Shown here: positions 1 through 8,634 of the stretch, piece by piece
How the letters are laid out: each line of letters opens with the position of its first letter
How positions within the stretch are numbered: the stretch's first letter is position 1
NCBI GenBank assembly: GCA_039028635.1
Contig: JBCCHV010000010.1
Span: forward strand, 1 to 64,000
DNA: 64,000 bases
Direction: 5' to 3'
Origin: Acidobacteriota bacterium
Lineage (GTDB): Bacteria > Acidobacteriota > Thermoanaerobaculia > Multivoradales > JBCCEF01
Translations under genes and position numbers: made by a program
The notes under the pieces: model-generated
What the model saw: the letters and a program-made list of their open reading frames with translations, nothing else
Databases searched by the model: none
What the model was told of the DNA's origin: nothing

Positions 1-67
1 ACCACACACACACACACACCACACACACACACCACACACACACACACACCACACACACACACACACC
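1..67. repeat. (CA)n simple-sequence tract at left edge
   Basis: An almost pure CA dinucleotide tract with a CC interruption every 10 to 20 bases. It has no stop codon in the frame of the following gene, so it would read as alternating Thr and His. It sits where the upstream membrane half of the following protein should be. It may be a real microsatellite expansion, or low-quality sequence at the end of an assembled contig. Confidence 0.9.
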
Positions 68-2041
68 ATGGGCGCCGCCTTTCCCTGCGCCGTCCGCCTG
101 CGAGCCGCAGGAGCCGGCGAGGCCGGCACCGCCAGTGCCCAGATCTATGCCTGGAACACCGTCGGCGCCATCGCCGGCGCGGTGGCGGTGGGATTCTTCC
201 TGCTGCCGGCCTGGCGCTTCGCCGGGATGGCGACAGCGCTGATCGCCGGCAGCCTGGCGCTGGCCGCCGTCAGCGCCCAGGCCACCCACCGGCGCCGTGG
301 CTGGAGCCTCCTCCTCGCCGCCGGCGCCGCCCTTGCCCTGCTGCCGCCGGCCGCCCCCTGGCGCACCCTGCGCACGGCGCCGATCAGCGGCCGAGTCGCC
401 GAGGGCGAGGTGGCCTACTACGCCGTCGGTCGCAGCTCGACGGTGTTGCTGTACCGCGACGGCCGCGGCCATCGCCTGACCACCAATGGGCTGCCCGAGT
501 CCCTGATCCAGGCGCCCGGCGGCCTTCCCGGTCGCCTGGCGGTCGCCCAATGGCTGTCGCTTCTACCGGTGGCAGCTCGACCGGATGCGCGCTCGATGCT
601 GATCGTCGGCCTTGGCGGCGGCCTCACCGTCACCTCCGTCGCGCCCACCATCGAACGCCTCGACGTCGTCGAACTCGAGCCGGCGGTGGTCGCCGCCAAC
701 CGCGTCATCGCCAACGAGCGGGCGAGCGATCCACTAGCCGACCCACGCCTGCGCCTTTACCAAGACGATGCCCGCAGCGCGCTCGAACTCGCCACCGGTC
801 GCTACGACGCGGTGGTCTCCCAGCCATCGCACCCGTGGACCGCCGCCGCCTCCCATCTCTACACCCGCGAGTTCTTCGAGCTGGTCGACCGCCGGCTGGC
901 GGACGATGGCGTCTTCGTGCAGTGGATCGGCCTCAAGTTCGTCGACGAGCCTCTCCTGCGCTCGCTGGTCGCCAGCCTGAACGCGGTCTTTCCCTTCGTC
1001 GAGGTCTACACGCCGGGCAACGGCGGGGCGCTGCTGTTCCTCGCCGGTCGCCGACCCCTCGGGCTAGGGGCGGACGGTTTCGCGGCGGCCCGCGACCTGT
1101 GGCGTCGGCTCGGCGTGCTGCAGCCGCAAGACCTCGACCTGGCGCGTCGCCTCGACGCCGACGACAGTCGCGCCTTCGCCGCCGGCGCCGCCTTGACGAC
1201 GGATCGCCGCAACCGGCTGCAGATCCGCTCGCCAACGGTGCTGGCGGCAGAGCGCCCACCGAGTGTCGAGGAGCTTTTCGGCGACTACGATCCACTGCGA
1301 CCCGCGATGAAAAGCGGCGACGCCGTCGTCCTGATCCGTCGGCTGCTGGGGCGCCGCCAGATTCAGCGGGCGCGGCGACTGGTCACCGAAATCGCCGATC
1401 CTGCGGCCCGCCGCATCGCCACCGGCCTCGTCGACCTGATCGAAGGCCGCCGGCCGCGCGGACGGGGGGCTCTCCTCGGCCCGGCGGTCGGCCCGTGCAG
1501 TCCCGCCGAGACCACCGAGCGAGAACGGCTGGCGGCGCTCCTCGTGCTCGAACGCCAGGCCGCCATCCGAGGCAACCGGCCGGAGCTGGTCGCGCAAGCC
1601 ACCTCCTGCGACGACGCCTTCACAGCGGTGCTCGAAGGCTGGCGCCAGCTCGCCCTACGAAGTCCCGAGCGGATCGCCGCCCTCGACGACCGGCTCGCCG
1701 CCGTCACGGTCGACCATCCACTCCATGGCGCAGCCACCATCCTGCGCCTTCGCTGGCGGCGGCACAGCTCCGAGGCGGACCATCACCGCCAGGGTCTCGG
1801 TCTCCTCGAGCCGCTGCTCTCGCCGCGCCCCCGCGGACCGGCCTTGCTCGCCGAGCGAGTCCTCCTCGCCGCCGGTGCCGGCGACCGGGACGCCCTCGAA
1901 GACGCCCTCCAAGAGCTCAAGAAGGCGCCACCAGCGGTGATTCGCTCCGCCCTGCAGGCACTCCCGAGGATCAGCACCGAGCGGTCCCCGACCAGGGAAG
2001 AGCTGGAAGAGCTCTTCACAAGCTTCAAAATCGGAAAATGA
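68..2041 (+). CDS. Membrane-fused spermidine-synthase-like methyltransferase-fold protein, N-terminus missing
   Basis: The first ~95 residues resemble the last membrane segments of large fused MFS/spermidine-synthase proteins: an 'AWNTVGA' motif near residue 28, then hydrophobic stretches at about 34-70 and 79-95. A Rossmann SAM-binding domain follows, with GLGGG at 181-185, the acidic E203, the 'QDDARS' segment at 232-237 and 'SQPSHPW' at 251-257, as in the family. Residues ~400-657 form an Ala/Leu/Arg-rich helical tail. Full-length relatives carry several more membrane helices upstream, so this is probably a 3' fragment or the CA tract has corrupted its start. The ATG has no visible ribosome-binding site. 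Such proteins are often annotated as spermidine synthase, but true aminopropyltransferase activity is doubtful. Confidence 0.75.
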   Translation: MGAAFPCAVRLRAAGAGEAGTASAQIYAWNTVGAIAGAVAVGFFLLPAWRFAGMATALIAGSLALAAVSAQATHRRRGWSLLLAAGAALALLPPAAPWRTLRTAPISGRVAEGEVAYYAVGRSSTVLLYRDGRGHRLTTNGLPESLIQAPGGLPGRLAVAQWLSLLPVAARPDARSMLIVGLGGGLTVTSVAPTIERLDVVELEPAVVAANRVIANERASDPLADPRLRLYQDDARSALELATGRYDAVVSQPSHPWTAAASHLYTREFFELVDRRLADDGVFVQWIGLKFVDEPLLRSLVASLNAVFPFVEVYTPGNGGALLFLAGRRPLGLGADGFAAARDLWRRLGVLQPQDLDLARRLDADDSRAFAAGAALTTDRRNRLQIRSPTVLAAERPPSVEELFGDYDPLRPAMKSGDAVVLIRRLLGRRQIQRARRLVTEIADPAARRIATGLVDLIEGRRPRGRGALLGPAVGPCSPAETTERERLAALLVLERQAAIRGNRPELVAQATSCDDAFTAVLEGWRQLALRSPERIAALDDRLAAVTVDHPLHGAATILRLRWRRHSSEADHHRQGLGLLEPLLSPRPRGPALLAERVLLAAGAGDRDALEDALQELKKAPPAVIRSALQALPRISTERSPTREELEELFTSFKIGK

Positions 2042-2053
2042 GGAGCCTCGGCC

Positions 2054-2236
2054 TAGCAGGTTGCTGAATTCTCATCGGGAACCTGCTTCCGGGCCCGAGA
2101 GGGCCCGGCGGCGGAGCCGTGAGACGGGGTGAGCCCGAAAAATCGCACTTTTTCGGGCGAGGGGGCGCTCAGCCCCCTGAAACAAACAGCTAGCAGCGTT
2201 GGAAAAGTCGCGAAGCGCGACTTTTTCAGCAGCCTG
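2054..2236. repeat. Composite hairpin repeat, family B copy 1, acting as bidirectional terminator
   Basis: The spacer between two convergent genes is almost entirely inverted repeats. Positions 2133-2142 and 2149-2158 pair perfectly (GCCCGAAAAA/TTTTTCGGGC), and 2203-2211 and 2217-2225 pair perfectly (AAAAGTCGC/GCGACTTTT). Both stems end in A/T runs, so either could terminate transcription in both directions. The unit is bounded by 'TAGCAGGTTGC' and 'GCAGCCTGCTAG'. The same blocks recur in reverse orientation at 52490-52905, so this is a dispersed element and not only a local terminator. Confidence 0.75.
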
Positions 2237-2641
2237 CTAGCCGGTCGCGAACCGCTCCAGACTGACCACCGTTCGCGGCACCCGGCGAGCCAATTGGCGA
2301 TCCGCCGAGACCAGCGGCAGAGCGAGGCGTTCGGCGGCGAGGACGAACTCGGCATCATAGGCCGAGATTGTCGCCTGGTGAGTCAGACGAAGTACCTCAT
2401 CGGCGGAGGACGACATCGGGAGGTCCTCGACCAGGCTCTCGGCGGCCGCAAAGGCTTCGCCGGCCGCGGATCGCTCCATGCCCTCGACCCGAACGAAGAG
2501 CGACAGGACGTTGAGCATCTCGAGGCGCCAGAACTCCGGCGCCAACCAATCGGGATCTCGTCGCAGAGCCTGCAAAGCAAGATCCGTTTGCTCGCCGGGT
2601 CGCACCGCGTAGACCAGGACGTTGGTGTCCACCACGATCAC
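2237..2641 (-). CDS. vapC: VapC-family PIN-domain ribonuclease toxin
   Basis: A 134-residue PIN-domain protein. The acidic metal-binding residues expected of VapC toxins are visible: D5 in 'VVDTN', E41 in 'WRLEML', D96 in 'AYDAEF' and D114 in 'SADRQL'. The start codon is GTG and overlaps the stop of the upstream antitoxin gene by four bases (GTGA), so the two are translationally coupled. Family knowledge predicts Mg2+-dependent cleavage of RNA, typically tRNA, when the antitoxin is degraded. The gene converges on the spermidine-synthase-like gene with terminator hairpins between them. Confidence 0.9.
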   Translation of the reverse strand: MIVVDTNVLVYAVRPGEQTDLALQALRRDPDWLAPEFWRLEMLNVLSLFVRVEGMERSAAGEAFAAAESLVEDLPMSSSADEVLRLTHQATISAYDAEFVLAAERLALPLVSADRQLARRVPRTVVSLERFATG

Positions 2642-2883
2642 GAACGGCCCTCACTTTTCGCCTTCTCGATCAGAGCGTCGCGGACCGGAGGCAGGCTCGA
2701 GAGCTTCTGGTGGAGCTGTTCGAGGGCCGCGATCTTCTGATCGAGGCGGCGCGGGGTCGACAGCAAGCTGCGCTCCAGACGCATCAGCGTTTCCTGATTG
2801 AGGCTCCGCCGATTCTGCCTGGCCTCCTGCTTCAGCCGGCTCACCAGGTCTTCCGGGACGTTTTTCAGAGTCAGCGTCGCCAC
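2638..2883 (-). CDS. vapB: VapB-type ribbon-helix-helix antitoxin
   Basis: An 81-residue protein if the GTG at 2883 is used. The core 'ATLTLKNVPEDLVSRLKQEA' followed by 'SLNQETLMRLE' is a FitA/Arc-like ribbon-helix-helix DNA-binding domain, and the basic C-terminus would bind and mask the toxin. An in-frame ATG six codons upstream exists, but GGAGGA, the only good ribosome-binding site, lies between it and the GTG, four bases before the GTG, which makes the GTG the likelier start. The pair is probably autoregulated, as is usual for vapBC. Confidence 0.85.
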   Translation of the reverse strand: MATLTLKNVPEDLVSRLKQEARQNRRSLNQETLMRLERSLLSTPRRLDQKIAALEQLHQKLSSLPPVRDALIEKAKSEGRS

Positions 2884-2963
2884 ATTTCCTCCATTTCGCA
2901 TCCATTATGGAACCTCACGTCCCAAAGTGCAAGGCACCTCCTCTCGACGCGGTCGCACGATGC

Positions 2964-2987
2964 AATTGTGCTAAAGTCAATACAATT
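2964..2987. promoter_or_regulatory. Inverted-repeat operator candidate AATTGT-N12-ACAATT
   Basis: Perfect six-base arms separated by twelve bases lie 42 bases before the DUF1838 start, in an A+T-rich patch of an otherwise G+C-rich segment. The arm TGT-N12-ACA has the same spacing as inverted repeats at 14815-14836, 39366-39387 and 50976-50997. It is divergently placed between vapB and DUF1838, so it could serve either. The link to a specific regulator is unknown. Confidence 0.5.
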
Positions 2988-3028
2988 CAAGTCCCGCCTC
3001 ACCAGCCAATTCCGCCTGGAGACTCGCC

Positions 3029-3946
3029 ATGTCCCGATTCGCCCTCGCCATCGCCCTCGTCCTGGCCTTGATCGGGTCGGTCACTGCCGCCACCGCGGGA
3101 CAGCTCGACCTGTCGAATCCGGAGGACGCCGTGAAGGCGATGCATAAGCTGCAGTGCAACTGGGAGGATGGCAAACCGGCGGTGTACTGGTGGACCGGAT
3201 CGACCTACAGCCGGGTTCCCGGGGAGCGCGACCGCAAGCTGTTCGACTACATGGGAATGAACGTTCGCGCCTGCAAGGGCATGCACGACCCCGAGAGAGG
3301 GCCGGGCTACCGCATGGTGTCCCGGGAGCTGCTGATCTACCTCGATCCCAGCAGTGGGGAGATCATGCGCACCTGGGAGAACCCCTGGACCGGGGAGGAG
3401 CTCGAGGTGGTCCACATCGCCAATGATCCGGTGAACTCCCGCGCCCCGCTGTTCGCTCGCGGCCCGCGCGGACCGTTCACCTTCGACGCCGAGATCAAGA
3501 ACGGCCGCGGCTGGCTCGCCTTCCAGGTGCCGCTGTTCTACACCAACCCATTGGGTGGCGAATACCAGGAGTACATCGGCGGCACCTACCAGGCGATCGA
3601 GATGTTCAGCTGGTTCTTCGACGCCGACCAGCTCCTCGATGACCAGATCGGCGGCATGGACGGTGCGTTCGTCGGCTGGTCCCGCATGTCGAAGTGGCTG
3701 CCCTGGATGCGGATGGGTGATCGCGCCGGCCAGATGATGTACACCGGGGCCGGCGTCCGGCTGGGCAGCTACGACGAGCTGCCGAAGCAGTTCAAGGACG
3801 AGATCCAGCGTAACTACCCGGGATACGACGAGCCGCCGCCGCTCGACGACCAGCGCCCGAACGAAACGAGCTGGACCTACTTCAAGAAGCACATCGACGA
3901 CCAGCGCGAAGCCCAAGGGGAAGACGGCGGCCACGACGGACACTGA
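3029..3946 (+). CDS. Exported DUF1838 family protein
   Basis: 305 residues with a signal peptide (hydrophobic residues ~5-22, cleavage near 'TAATAG'). The body matches what I recall of DUF1838: a 'YWWTGSTYSRVPGE' segment near residue 53, 'DYMGMNVRAC' near 75, and Trp/Tyr/Met-rich blocks such as 'EMFSWFFDADQLLD' and 'WSRMSKWLPWMRMG'. No catalytic residues are known for the family, so no reaction is assigned. It is followed after 36 bases by a VOC gene on the same strand, probably co-transcribed. The inverted repeat 42 bases upstream suggests regulation shared with other operons here. Confidence 0.8.
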   Translation: MSRFALAIALVLALIGSVTAATAGQLDLSNPEDAVKAMHKLQCNWEDGKPAVYWWTGSTYSRVPGERDRKLFDYMGMNVRACKGMHDPERGPGYRMVSRELLIYLDPSSGEIMRTWENPWTGEELEVVHIANDPVNSRAPLFARGPRGPFTFDAEIKNGRGWLAFQVPLFYTNPLGGEYQEYIGGTYQAIEMFSWFFDADQLLDDQIGGMDGAFVGWSRMSKWLPWMRMGDRAGQMMYTGAGVRLGSYDELPKQFKDEIQRNYPGYDEPPPLDDQRPNETSWTYFKKHIDDQREAQGEDGGHDGH

Positions 3947-3982
3947 GGTCGTCGCTCCTCGAAGGGCCCCGACCCGAGAACG

Positions 3983-4903
3983 ATGACCAGCCCCCTCGGC
4001 ACCCTGGTCCGGGCGGTGATCGGCTGTTCGGATCTTCCTCGAACGGGGGAGATCTTCGCCGGCCTCGGCTTTGACGAAGTCGCGCGAGGCGAGCTCGACG
4101 CCTCCTCAGCGCAAGCCCTCTACGACCTCGAGACCCCCCTCCGGGAGCGCGACTTCGCGGTTCCCGGCAGCGCCGGCGGCGGCATTCGGCTGGTCGCCAC
4201 GCCGCGGCCTCCGCGGGCTGCCGGCGCCTTCGACCACCGCCCCCTGGCCCTCGATCTCTACACTCGCGACATCGAGCGCAGCCTGTCCCTGGCGAAATCT
4301 CTCGGCGCCACTCCCGGAACCATCGTCGACTACGACCTCGGTGAGCTGATGGTGCGCGAGGCCGAAAGCCGCTGGCGGGACGGCCTGCGGCTGGTCTTTC
4401 TGCAAGCCAACCGCCGCCGGCCGAGCGCGCTGGATGCTTCCCCGGATCGCCAGCACTCGGAGGTCCACAGCGTCGTCTTCACGCTGCCCTCGGTCGATCG
4501 CGCCCTCGCCACCTGGCACGACCTCGCCGGCCTCCAGGTGCTCAACGACGCCCGCATCGAGGGTCCGATCCTCTCCACCATGCTCGACCTGCCACGGCCG
4601 CAGGTGCCGGTGCGTTTCGCCCTGCTGGGCAACCGGGCCGCATCGCCGGCGCGCCTCGAGCTGATCGAGTTTCCCGAGGACACCGGGAGCTGGCCGGCTG
4701 GGGAAGGGCTCGCCGCCGGTCTCCATGCCGCCACCTTCGAGGTGGAGAATCTGGAGACCGCGATGGCAGCGCTCTCCACCTGCCAACTCCGCACCCCGAC
4801 GCGCGTCGCCTCTGGCATCCAACCGGGGGCGAGAAGAGTCGCCGGCTGGGACCCGGCCGGCGTGCGCTTCGAGCTCTGGGAATCCTTCGTCGAAGAGGCC
4901 TGA
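3983..4903 (+). CDS. Two-module VOC (glyoxalase/dioxygenase-fold) protein, cytoplasmic
   Basis: 306 residues without a signal peptide. Two VOC-like halves are recognisable: residues ~8-140 beginning 'VRAVIGCSDLPRTGEIFAGL' and ~150-300 beginning 'EVHSVVFTLPSVDRALATWH'. The VOC fold supports metal-dependent isomerases, lyases and extradiol dioxygenases, but I cannot identify a full metal-binding triad by eye, so the activity is open. It lies 36 bases after the DUF1838 gene and is likely its operon partner. A terminator for the opposite strand follows directly. Confidence 0.7.
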   Translation: MTSPLGTLVRAVIGCSDLPRTGEIFAGLGFDEVARGELDASSAQALYDLETPLRERDFAVPGSAGGGIRLVATPRPPRAAGAFDHRPLALDLYTRDIERSLSLAKSLGATPGTIVDYDLGELMVREAESRWRDGLRLVFLQANRRRPSALDASPDRQHSEVHSVVFTLPSVDRALATWHDLAGLQVLNDARIEGPILSTMLDLPRPQVPVRFALLGNRAASPARLELIEFPEDTGSWPAGEGLAAGLHAATFEVENLETAMAALSTCQLRTPTRVASGIQPGARRVAGWDPAGVRFELWESFVEEA

Positions 4904-4907
4904 CGAC

Positions 4908-4943
4908 AAAAAACACCCCTCCGGCCTTGGGGAACCGGAGGGG
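4908..4943 (-). terminator. Rho-independent terminator of the crystallin-repeat gene
   Basis: Perfect nine-base stem CCCCTCCGG (4916-4924) and CCGGAGGGG (4935-4943) with a ten-base loop. On the minus strand it is followed by a run of six T (4908-4913), so it terminates the leftward gene ending at 5004. Confidence 0.85.
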
Positions 4944-5003
4944 CGAGATGACCCGCCATGTCGAAACAGGACGGGATCGGGACCCAGAACGTGAACCTGT
5001 CGG

Positions 5004-7667
5004 TCAGCGCATTTCGACCACCACCGAGCGGATGACGTCGTTCCAGCCGATCTCCTGGAGGTTGCCGCGGCCCACGCCGTCGAGCACCAGCGGCGTTCCC
5101 CGGAAGCCGGTCTGGGCGTAGGCGCGAAGCTTGATCTTCGGGCCGACGTAGATCGACGAGATCCCCCAGCCGCCGGTGAAACCGAGCTCTTCGAGATCCT
5201 CCTGGTCGTAGGCCCCCGGCTCGAGGATGACGTGACGGCCGCCATAGTTGTGCTCGTAGGCCACCGCCCCCTCGTCTCGCGGATAGATCACGATCGACTC
5301 CATGCGGTCGTTCCAGCCGACCGTCGCCAGGTTGTAGACCGACGACGAGAAGCCGCGCCAGTTGTTCCACCAGGCCTGCCGGTCATAGATGAACACCTCG
5401 ACCCCATCGAGCTTCATCGAAGACACCGTTCGCGGGTTGATGCCGAAGGAGTTGGCGATCTGGGTGTAGGTGTAGTGACCCGGCGGCAGAAAAGCCCGCG
5501 CCCCCGAGTATCCGGTGCTGGAGTACAGAGTGACGCCAATGTCCTGGCGCGGCCGCACCACCGCCGAGTTGAGCCAATCGTTGAAGGAGAGGTCATCGAC
5601 ATCGGCCATGTCACCCCGCACGGTGGCGTAGCGACCGACGCCGTTCTCGCCGTGGAACATGCGCAGCTCGAGGTTGTCAGGCACCACCACCGAGTCGACG
5701 TTCGAGGGCGTGAAGGGGAAGTCCTGCGACTCGTGACGACCGATCTCGAGCTTCGCCGAGGGGCCGCTGAAGGCCAAACCGTCGTAGGCCACGACCGCTT
5801 CGTCCGTTTCGGTGGGACGCAAGGCGAGGGTCCAATCACCCAGCAAGACCCAGTTGTAGCTGCGCTTGCGCTGGATATCGACCCCGGCGAGGCCACCATC
5901 CTGGGAGGCGACCTCGAACTGCCGCAGCCAGCCGGCCCCCCAAGGGGTGGTGGGGGAGTCATCGAGGGCGGCGGTGAAGCCTTCCGGACGATCGTTGAAG
6001 TCCTTCGAGCGCGCGATCATCGCCAACCCATTGAGGTAGAAGATGAAGTTCTCGGCGCTCAGGTGGTAGCCATAGTCGGCATCCTGGAAGGGCAGCGTTT
6101 CGGCCCCAGCCGGCGAGGCCACGTCGCATCCGTTGTGGAGGTAGAAGGTGCCGCCGGTGTTGGCGAGGACGTTGTTGCGCCACATCGAGTAGTAGAGGCG
6201 CTGATCGGCCTGGTCTCCCATGCCCCACATCATCGGCTGCTTCATCTGCCCGTTGCCGACCCAGTTCCAGATCTCCGGACCGACCTGGGCTTCGATCTCC
6301 GTCAGGTTGTAGTCGTTGCCGACGAAGGTCGCGGTGCGATTGGCGTGGGTGTGAATGCCCTTGAGAACCGCCGACTTGCGAAGCCAGTGGGCAAACAGCG
6401 GCAGCTCCGGCTCGCGCCGCTCGTAGGGCGGCTGAAAGTCCGCCGCCGCCTGCGACATGAAGCTCGTCAAGCTCGAGAGGGCGAAGTCGTCTTCCGGAAA
6501 GTTAGTGGTCGCCACCCGGAAAGCCGCCGGGTTCTCACCCGCCCGGTGCTGGTGATTGCGGTCGAGGTATTCGATCAGCAGGCGACGCTCGAGGCTGGCG
6601 TCTCGCACCCACTCGGGCGACTCGGAGGTCTGCACCGACTGGGGCTTTCCCTGGGCATCGAGCCAGCCGTTGCCGTGGATGTCCCGAAAGTCGGGATCCG
6701 GAATGACCGCGATTTGGCGCGGGTTGATCCGCGACACGGCGATGTTCGCCACCGCCATCTGATTGACCCGATACTGATCTGCAAACGCCAGCTCCGGCCC
6801 GGCCGCCACCTCGTCCATGGTGATCGTCATGACCTCGGCACCTATCGGGCCGCTGACGGTGTAGCGGTAGCGATCGTCCTGCACCCAGAAGAAGTCTTCG
6901 AAGGTCGACTCGCCGACGATGAAATCGCGGCTCTCGACGACGCAACCGTTGCACGGCCACTCGTCCGGGTTCAAGGCACCCACCGTCAGCTCGACGGCGT
7001 TGAAGCTCGGGATGTCCGTGGGCTCCTGAATGTAGATGTCTTCCCAGCGACCGTCGAGATCGGCCAGCACCAGGTCGCTACGTCGCGCCACCACCTCGGG
7101 CTTGACCTGTAGGCGATCGTCGTTCTTGCGCCACAGGATGGAGCGCACCACCATGGCATCCGGGAAGCTCCCGACCAGAACCGAGCCGGAGAGCAGTGGA
7201 TAGGTGTTGGCGGTGGCCCGCAGCACTTCGCGCAGGGCGAGGACGGTGAGGCCGTCCTGATGCTCGGCACCGTCGTAGACCCGCGCCTTCAAGAACTTGG
7301 GCGTGTAGCCCTCGGCCCGCAGGTCGGTACGCCAGCGGCTCAGGCGGTCGCGCAGATCCTGGGTGGAGTGCTCGGCACCGGAGACGTAATACAGCAGCCG
7401 TTCGTCGACGAACACCACCATGATCTTGGCGTTGGGAGCGGTGTCGTGAACTTCGTCTTCGGCGAAGACGAAGTCGAGATTCTCGATCTCCTGGCGACCG
7501 TCGCCATCGAGGTCATAGCGGTCGTAGGCGCTCACGATGTCGCGAAAGTCGGCCGACGCGGAGCCGGCGAACAGCAGGAGGGTCAAAGTGATCCAAAAGG
7601 CGCGCTGAAACGCGCCCGAGAATGCACCGGCAAAGGGCCGAGTGCGGGAGTTCTTATATCCAAACAT
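5004..7667 (-). CDS. Secreted protein with C-terminal betagamma-crystallin-like repeats
   Basis: 887 residues from the ATG at 7667, chosen because GGAG lies ten bases upstream; an earlier in-frame ATG has no signal sequence after it. A signal peptide ends near 'FAGSASA'. Just after it 'YDLDGDGRQEI' looks like a calcium-binding DxDxDG loop. The middle ~450 residues are unrecognised; the segment containing 'SVLVGSFPDAMVV' faintly recalls clan CD (gingipain-like) peptidases but no His-Cys dyad was established. The last ~213 residues contain five repeats of about 43 residues, each with Tyr/Phe-x-Gly strands and ending in patterns such as 'WNDRMESIVIY' and 'WNDVIRSVVVE', typical of Greek-key betagamma-crystallin motifs, which often bind calcium. 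A sixth, degenerate repeat may precede them. Likely extracellular or surface-associated. Confidence 0.7.
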   Translation of the reverse strand: MFGYKNSRTRPFAGAFSGAFQRAFWITLTLLLFAGSASADFRDIVSAYDRYDLDGDGRQEIENLDFVFAEDEVHDTAPNAKIMVVFVDERLLYYVSGAEHSTQDLRDRLSRWRTDLRAEGYTPKFLKARVYDGAEHQDGLTVLALREVLRATANTYPLLSGSVLVGSFPDAMVVRSILWRKNDDRLQVKPEVVARRSDLVLADLDGRWEDIYIQEPTDIPSFNAVELTVGALNPDEWPCNGCVVESRDFIVGESTFEDFFWVQDDRYRYTVSGPIGAEVMTITMDEVAAGPELAFADQYRVNQMAVANIAVSRINPRQIAVIPDPDFRDIHGNGWLDAQGKPQSVQTSESPEWVRDASLERRLLIEYLDRNHQHRAGENPAAFRVATTNFPEDDFALSSLTSFMSQAAADFQPPYERREPELPLFAHWLRKSAVLKGIHTHANRTATFVGNDYNLTEIEAQVGPEIWNWVGNGQMKQPMMWGMGDQADQRLYYSMWRNNVLANTGGTFYLHNGCDVASPAGAETLPFQDADYGYHLSAENFIFYLNGLAMIARSKDFNDRPEGFTAALDDSPTTPWGAGWLRQFEVASQDGGLAGVDIQRKRSYNWVLLGDWTLALRPTETDEAVVAYDGLAFSGPSAKLEIGRHESQDFPFTPSNVDSVVVPDNLELRMFHGENGVGRYATVRGDMADVDDLSFNDWLNSAVVRPRQDIGVTLYSSTGYSGARAFLPPGHYTYTQIANSFGINPRTVSSMKLDGVEVFIYDRQAWWNNWRGFSSSVYNLATVGWNDRMESIVIYPRDEGAVAYEHNYGGRHVILEPGAYDQEDLEELGFTGGWGISSIYVGPKIKLRAYAQTGFRGTPLVLDGVGRGNLQEIGWNDVIRSVVVEMR

Positions 7668-7855
7668 GGTGTTTTCTCCGGTTGTCAGCGACGGCCCTAG
7701 TCGAGCCGCCGGTCCTGGCTGCGACCCCGTGAATCGGTGCCGCTCGGACCTAACTGCGCATGCCGGAGAAAAACCCGCCACTCGTTCTCGGATGGATTTG
7801 AGATTTTCGAGCTGCGGAGGGTCTCGACGCTGCGCTCAACGCCCGCGAACGGCAG

Positions 7856-7976
7856 CTCGGACTCCGAGCCGGCCCGTTCCGGGCGGAGGCACAACTCGCT
7901 TCGCTCAGACAAATGCCTCCGCTTTCCCTCCACGGGCCTGGGGTCGGACTCCCAGGGTCGTGCCCGCGGGCTCACG
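7856..7976 (+). repeat. Palindromic repeat A, copy 1
   Basis: The hairpin core pairs GCGGAGGCA (7883-7891) with TGCCTCCGC (7914-7922). It is followed by the family's conserved right flank 'CGGGCCTGGGGTCGGACT' and 'TGCCCGCGGGCTCA'. Confidence 0.8.
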
Positions 7977-8358
7977 CGCAGCGTCGAGACCCTCCGAAGC
8001 ACTACCGATCGCCCGCCCGGAAAGTGCGATTTCCGGCGGCCAACGCAGGGGCTAAAGCCGTCTCACGGCTTCGCCGCCGCGACCTCTTGGGCGCGGGCAC
8101 AGGTTGCCGATTGGGTTCTTCAGCAACCCGCCAGAGAGAGGAGCAGCCCAATCAGGGACATCGCTCGAATCACTCAGAAGATCCGCGGGCTGAGCTCGAA
8201 ATCCAGGAAGGGAGACCCCAACCCGCCCGCCATCTGGAGCCACCCAGGAACAATGAGTTGCTCTTCCAAGGCGAACACCCCACACCCTCAACCAAGAAGA
8301 GGGAGGCGGCGCCGTCGGCCCTGGAGCGGAGCGTCAAGCCCGCGGCAAGAAGCGTTGG

Positions 8359-8453
8359 AGTCCGACCTCAGGCCCGTGGAGGACAAGCGGAGGCATCTGT
8401 TTGAGCCGCAGGCGAGTTATGCCTCCGCCCGGAACGGGCCGACCCGGAGTCCG
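8359..8453 (-). repeat. Palindromic repeat A, copy 2 (reverse orientation)
   Basis: Arms GCGGAGGCAT (8387-8396) and ATGCCTCCGC (8419-8428) pair perfectly. The flank 'GTCCGACCTCAGGCCCGTGG' is the reverse complement of the copy 1 flank. Confidence 0.8.
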
Positions 8454-8634
8454 ACCCCTTACCCAAGGGCGCCGAGCGAAGCGAAGTGCCGACGGCGCCG
8501 CCTCCCGTCCTCCCCGCCAATCCGTGATGAGCTAGGTCTCAGCATTCAAGAACGGGCCGACCCGGAGTCCGACCATTCTCCCCAGGGCGCCGAGCGAAGC
8601 GAAGAGCCGTCGGCGCCGCCTCCCGCTCTCCCCA

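Larger units (their letters stand above)
7736..8634. other. Repeat-rich non-coding spacer
   Basis: About 900 bases without a convincing gene between the start of the crystallin-repeat gene and the end of the symporter gene. It holds two copies of palindromic repeat A (7856-7976 and 8359-8453, opposite orientations), part of a family-B-like hairpin (~8040-8140, with 'AGGTTGC' and 'TTCAGCAACC'), and an ~80-base direct duplication (about 8436-8515 and 8554-8632) containing 'GGGCGCCGAGCGAAGCGAAG'. Open frames here read through the repeats and have no domain signature. Confidence 0.75.

Noticed and set aside
1-67. Telomere-like or CRISPR-like terminal repeat
   Set aside because: It is a simple CA dinucleotide tract at the window edge with no spacer structure.
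5232-7112. Long open frame antisense to the crystallin-repeat gene
   Set aside because: It is a mirror of the G+C-rich codon bias of the gene on the other strand, has no domain or ribosome-binding site and would overlap a gene with a clear signal peptide and repeats.
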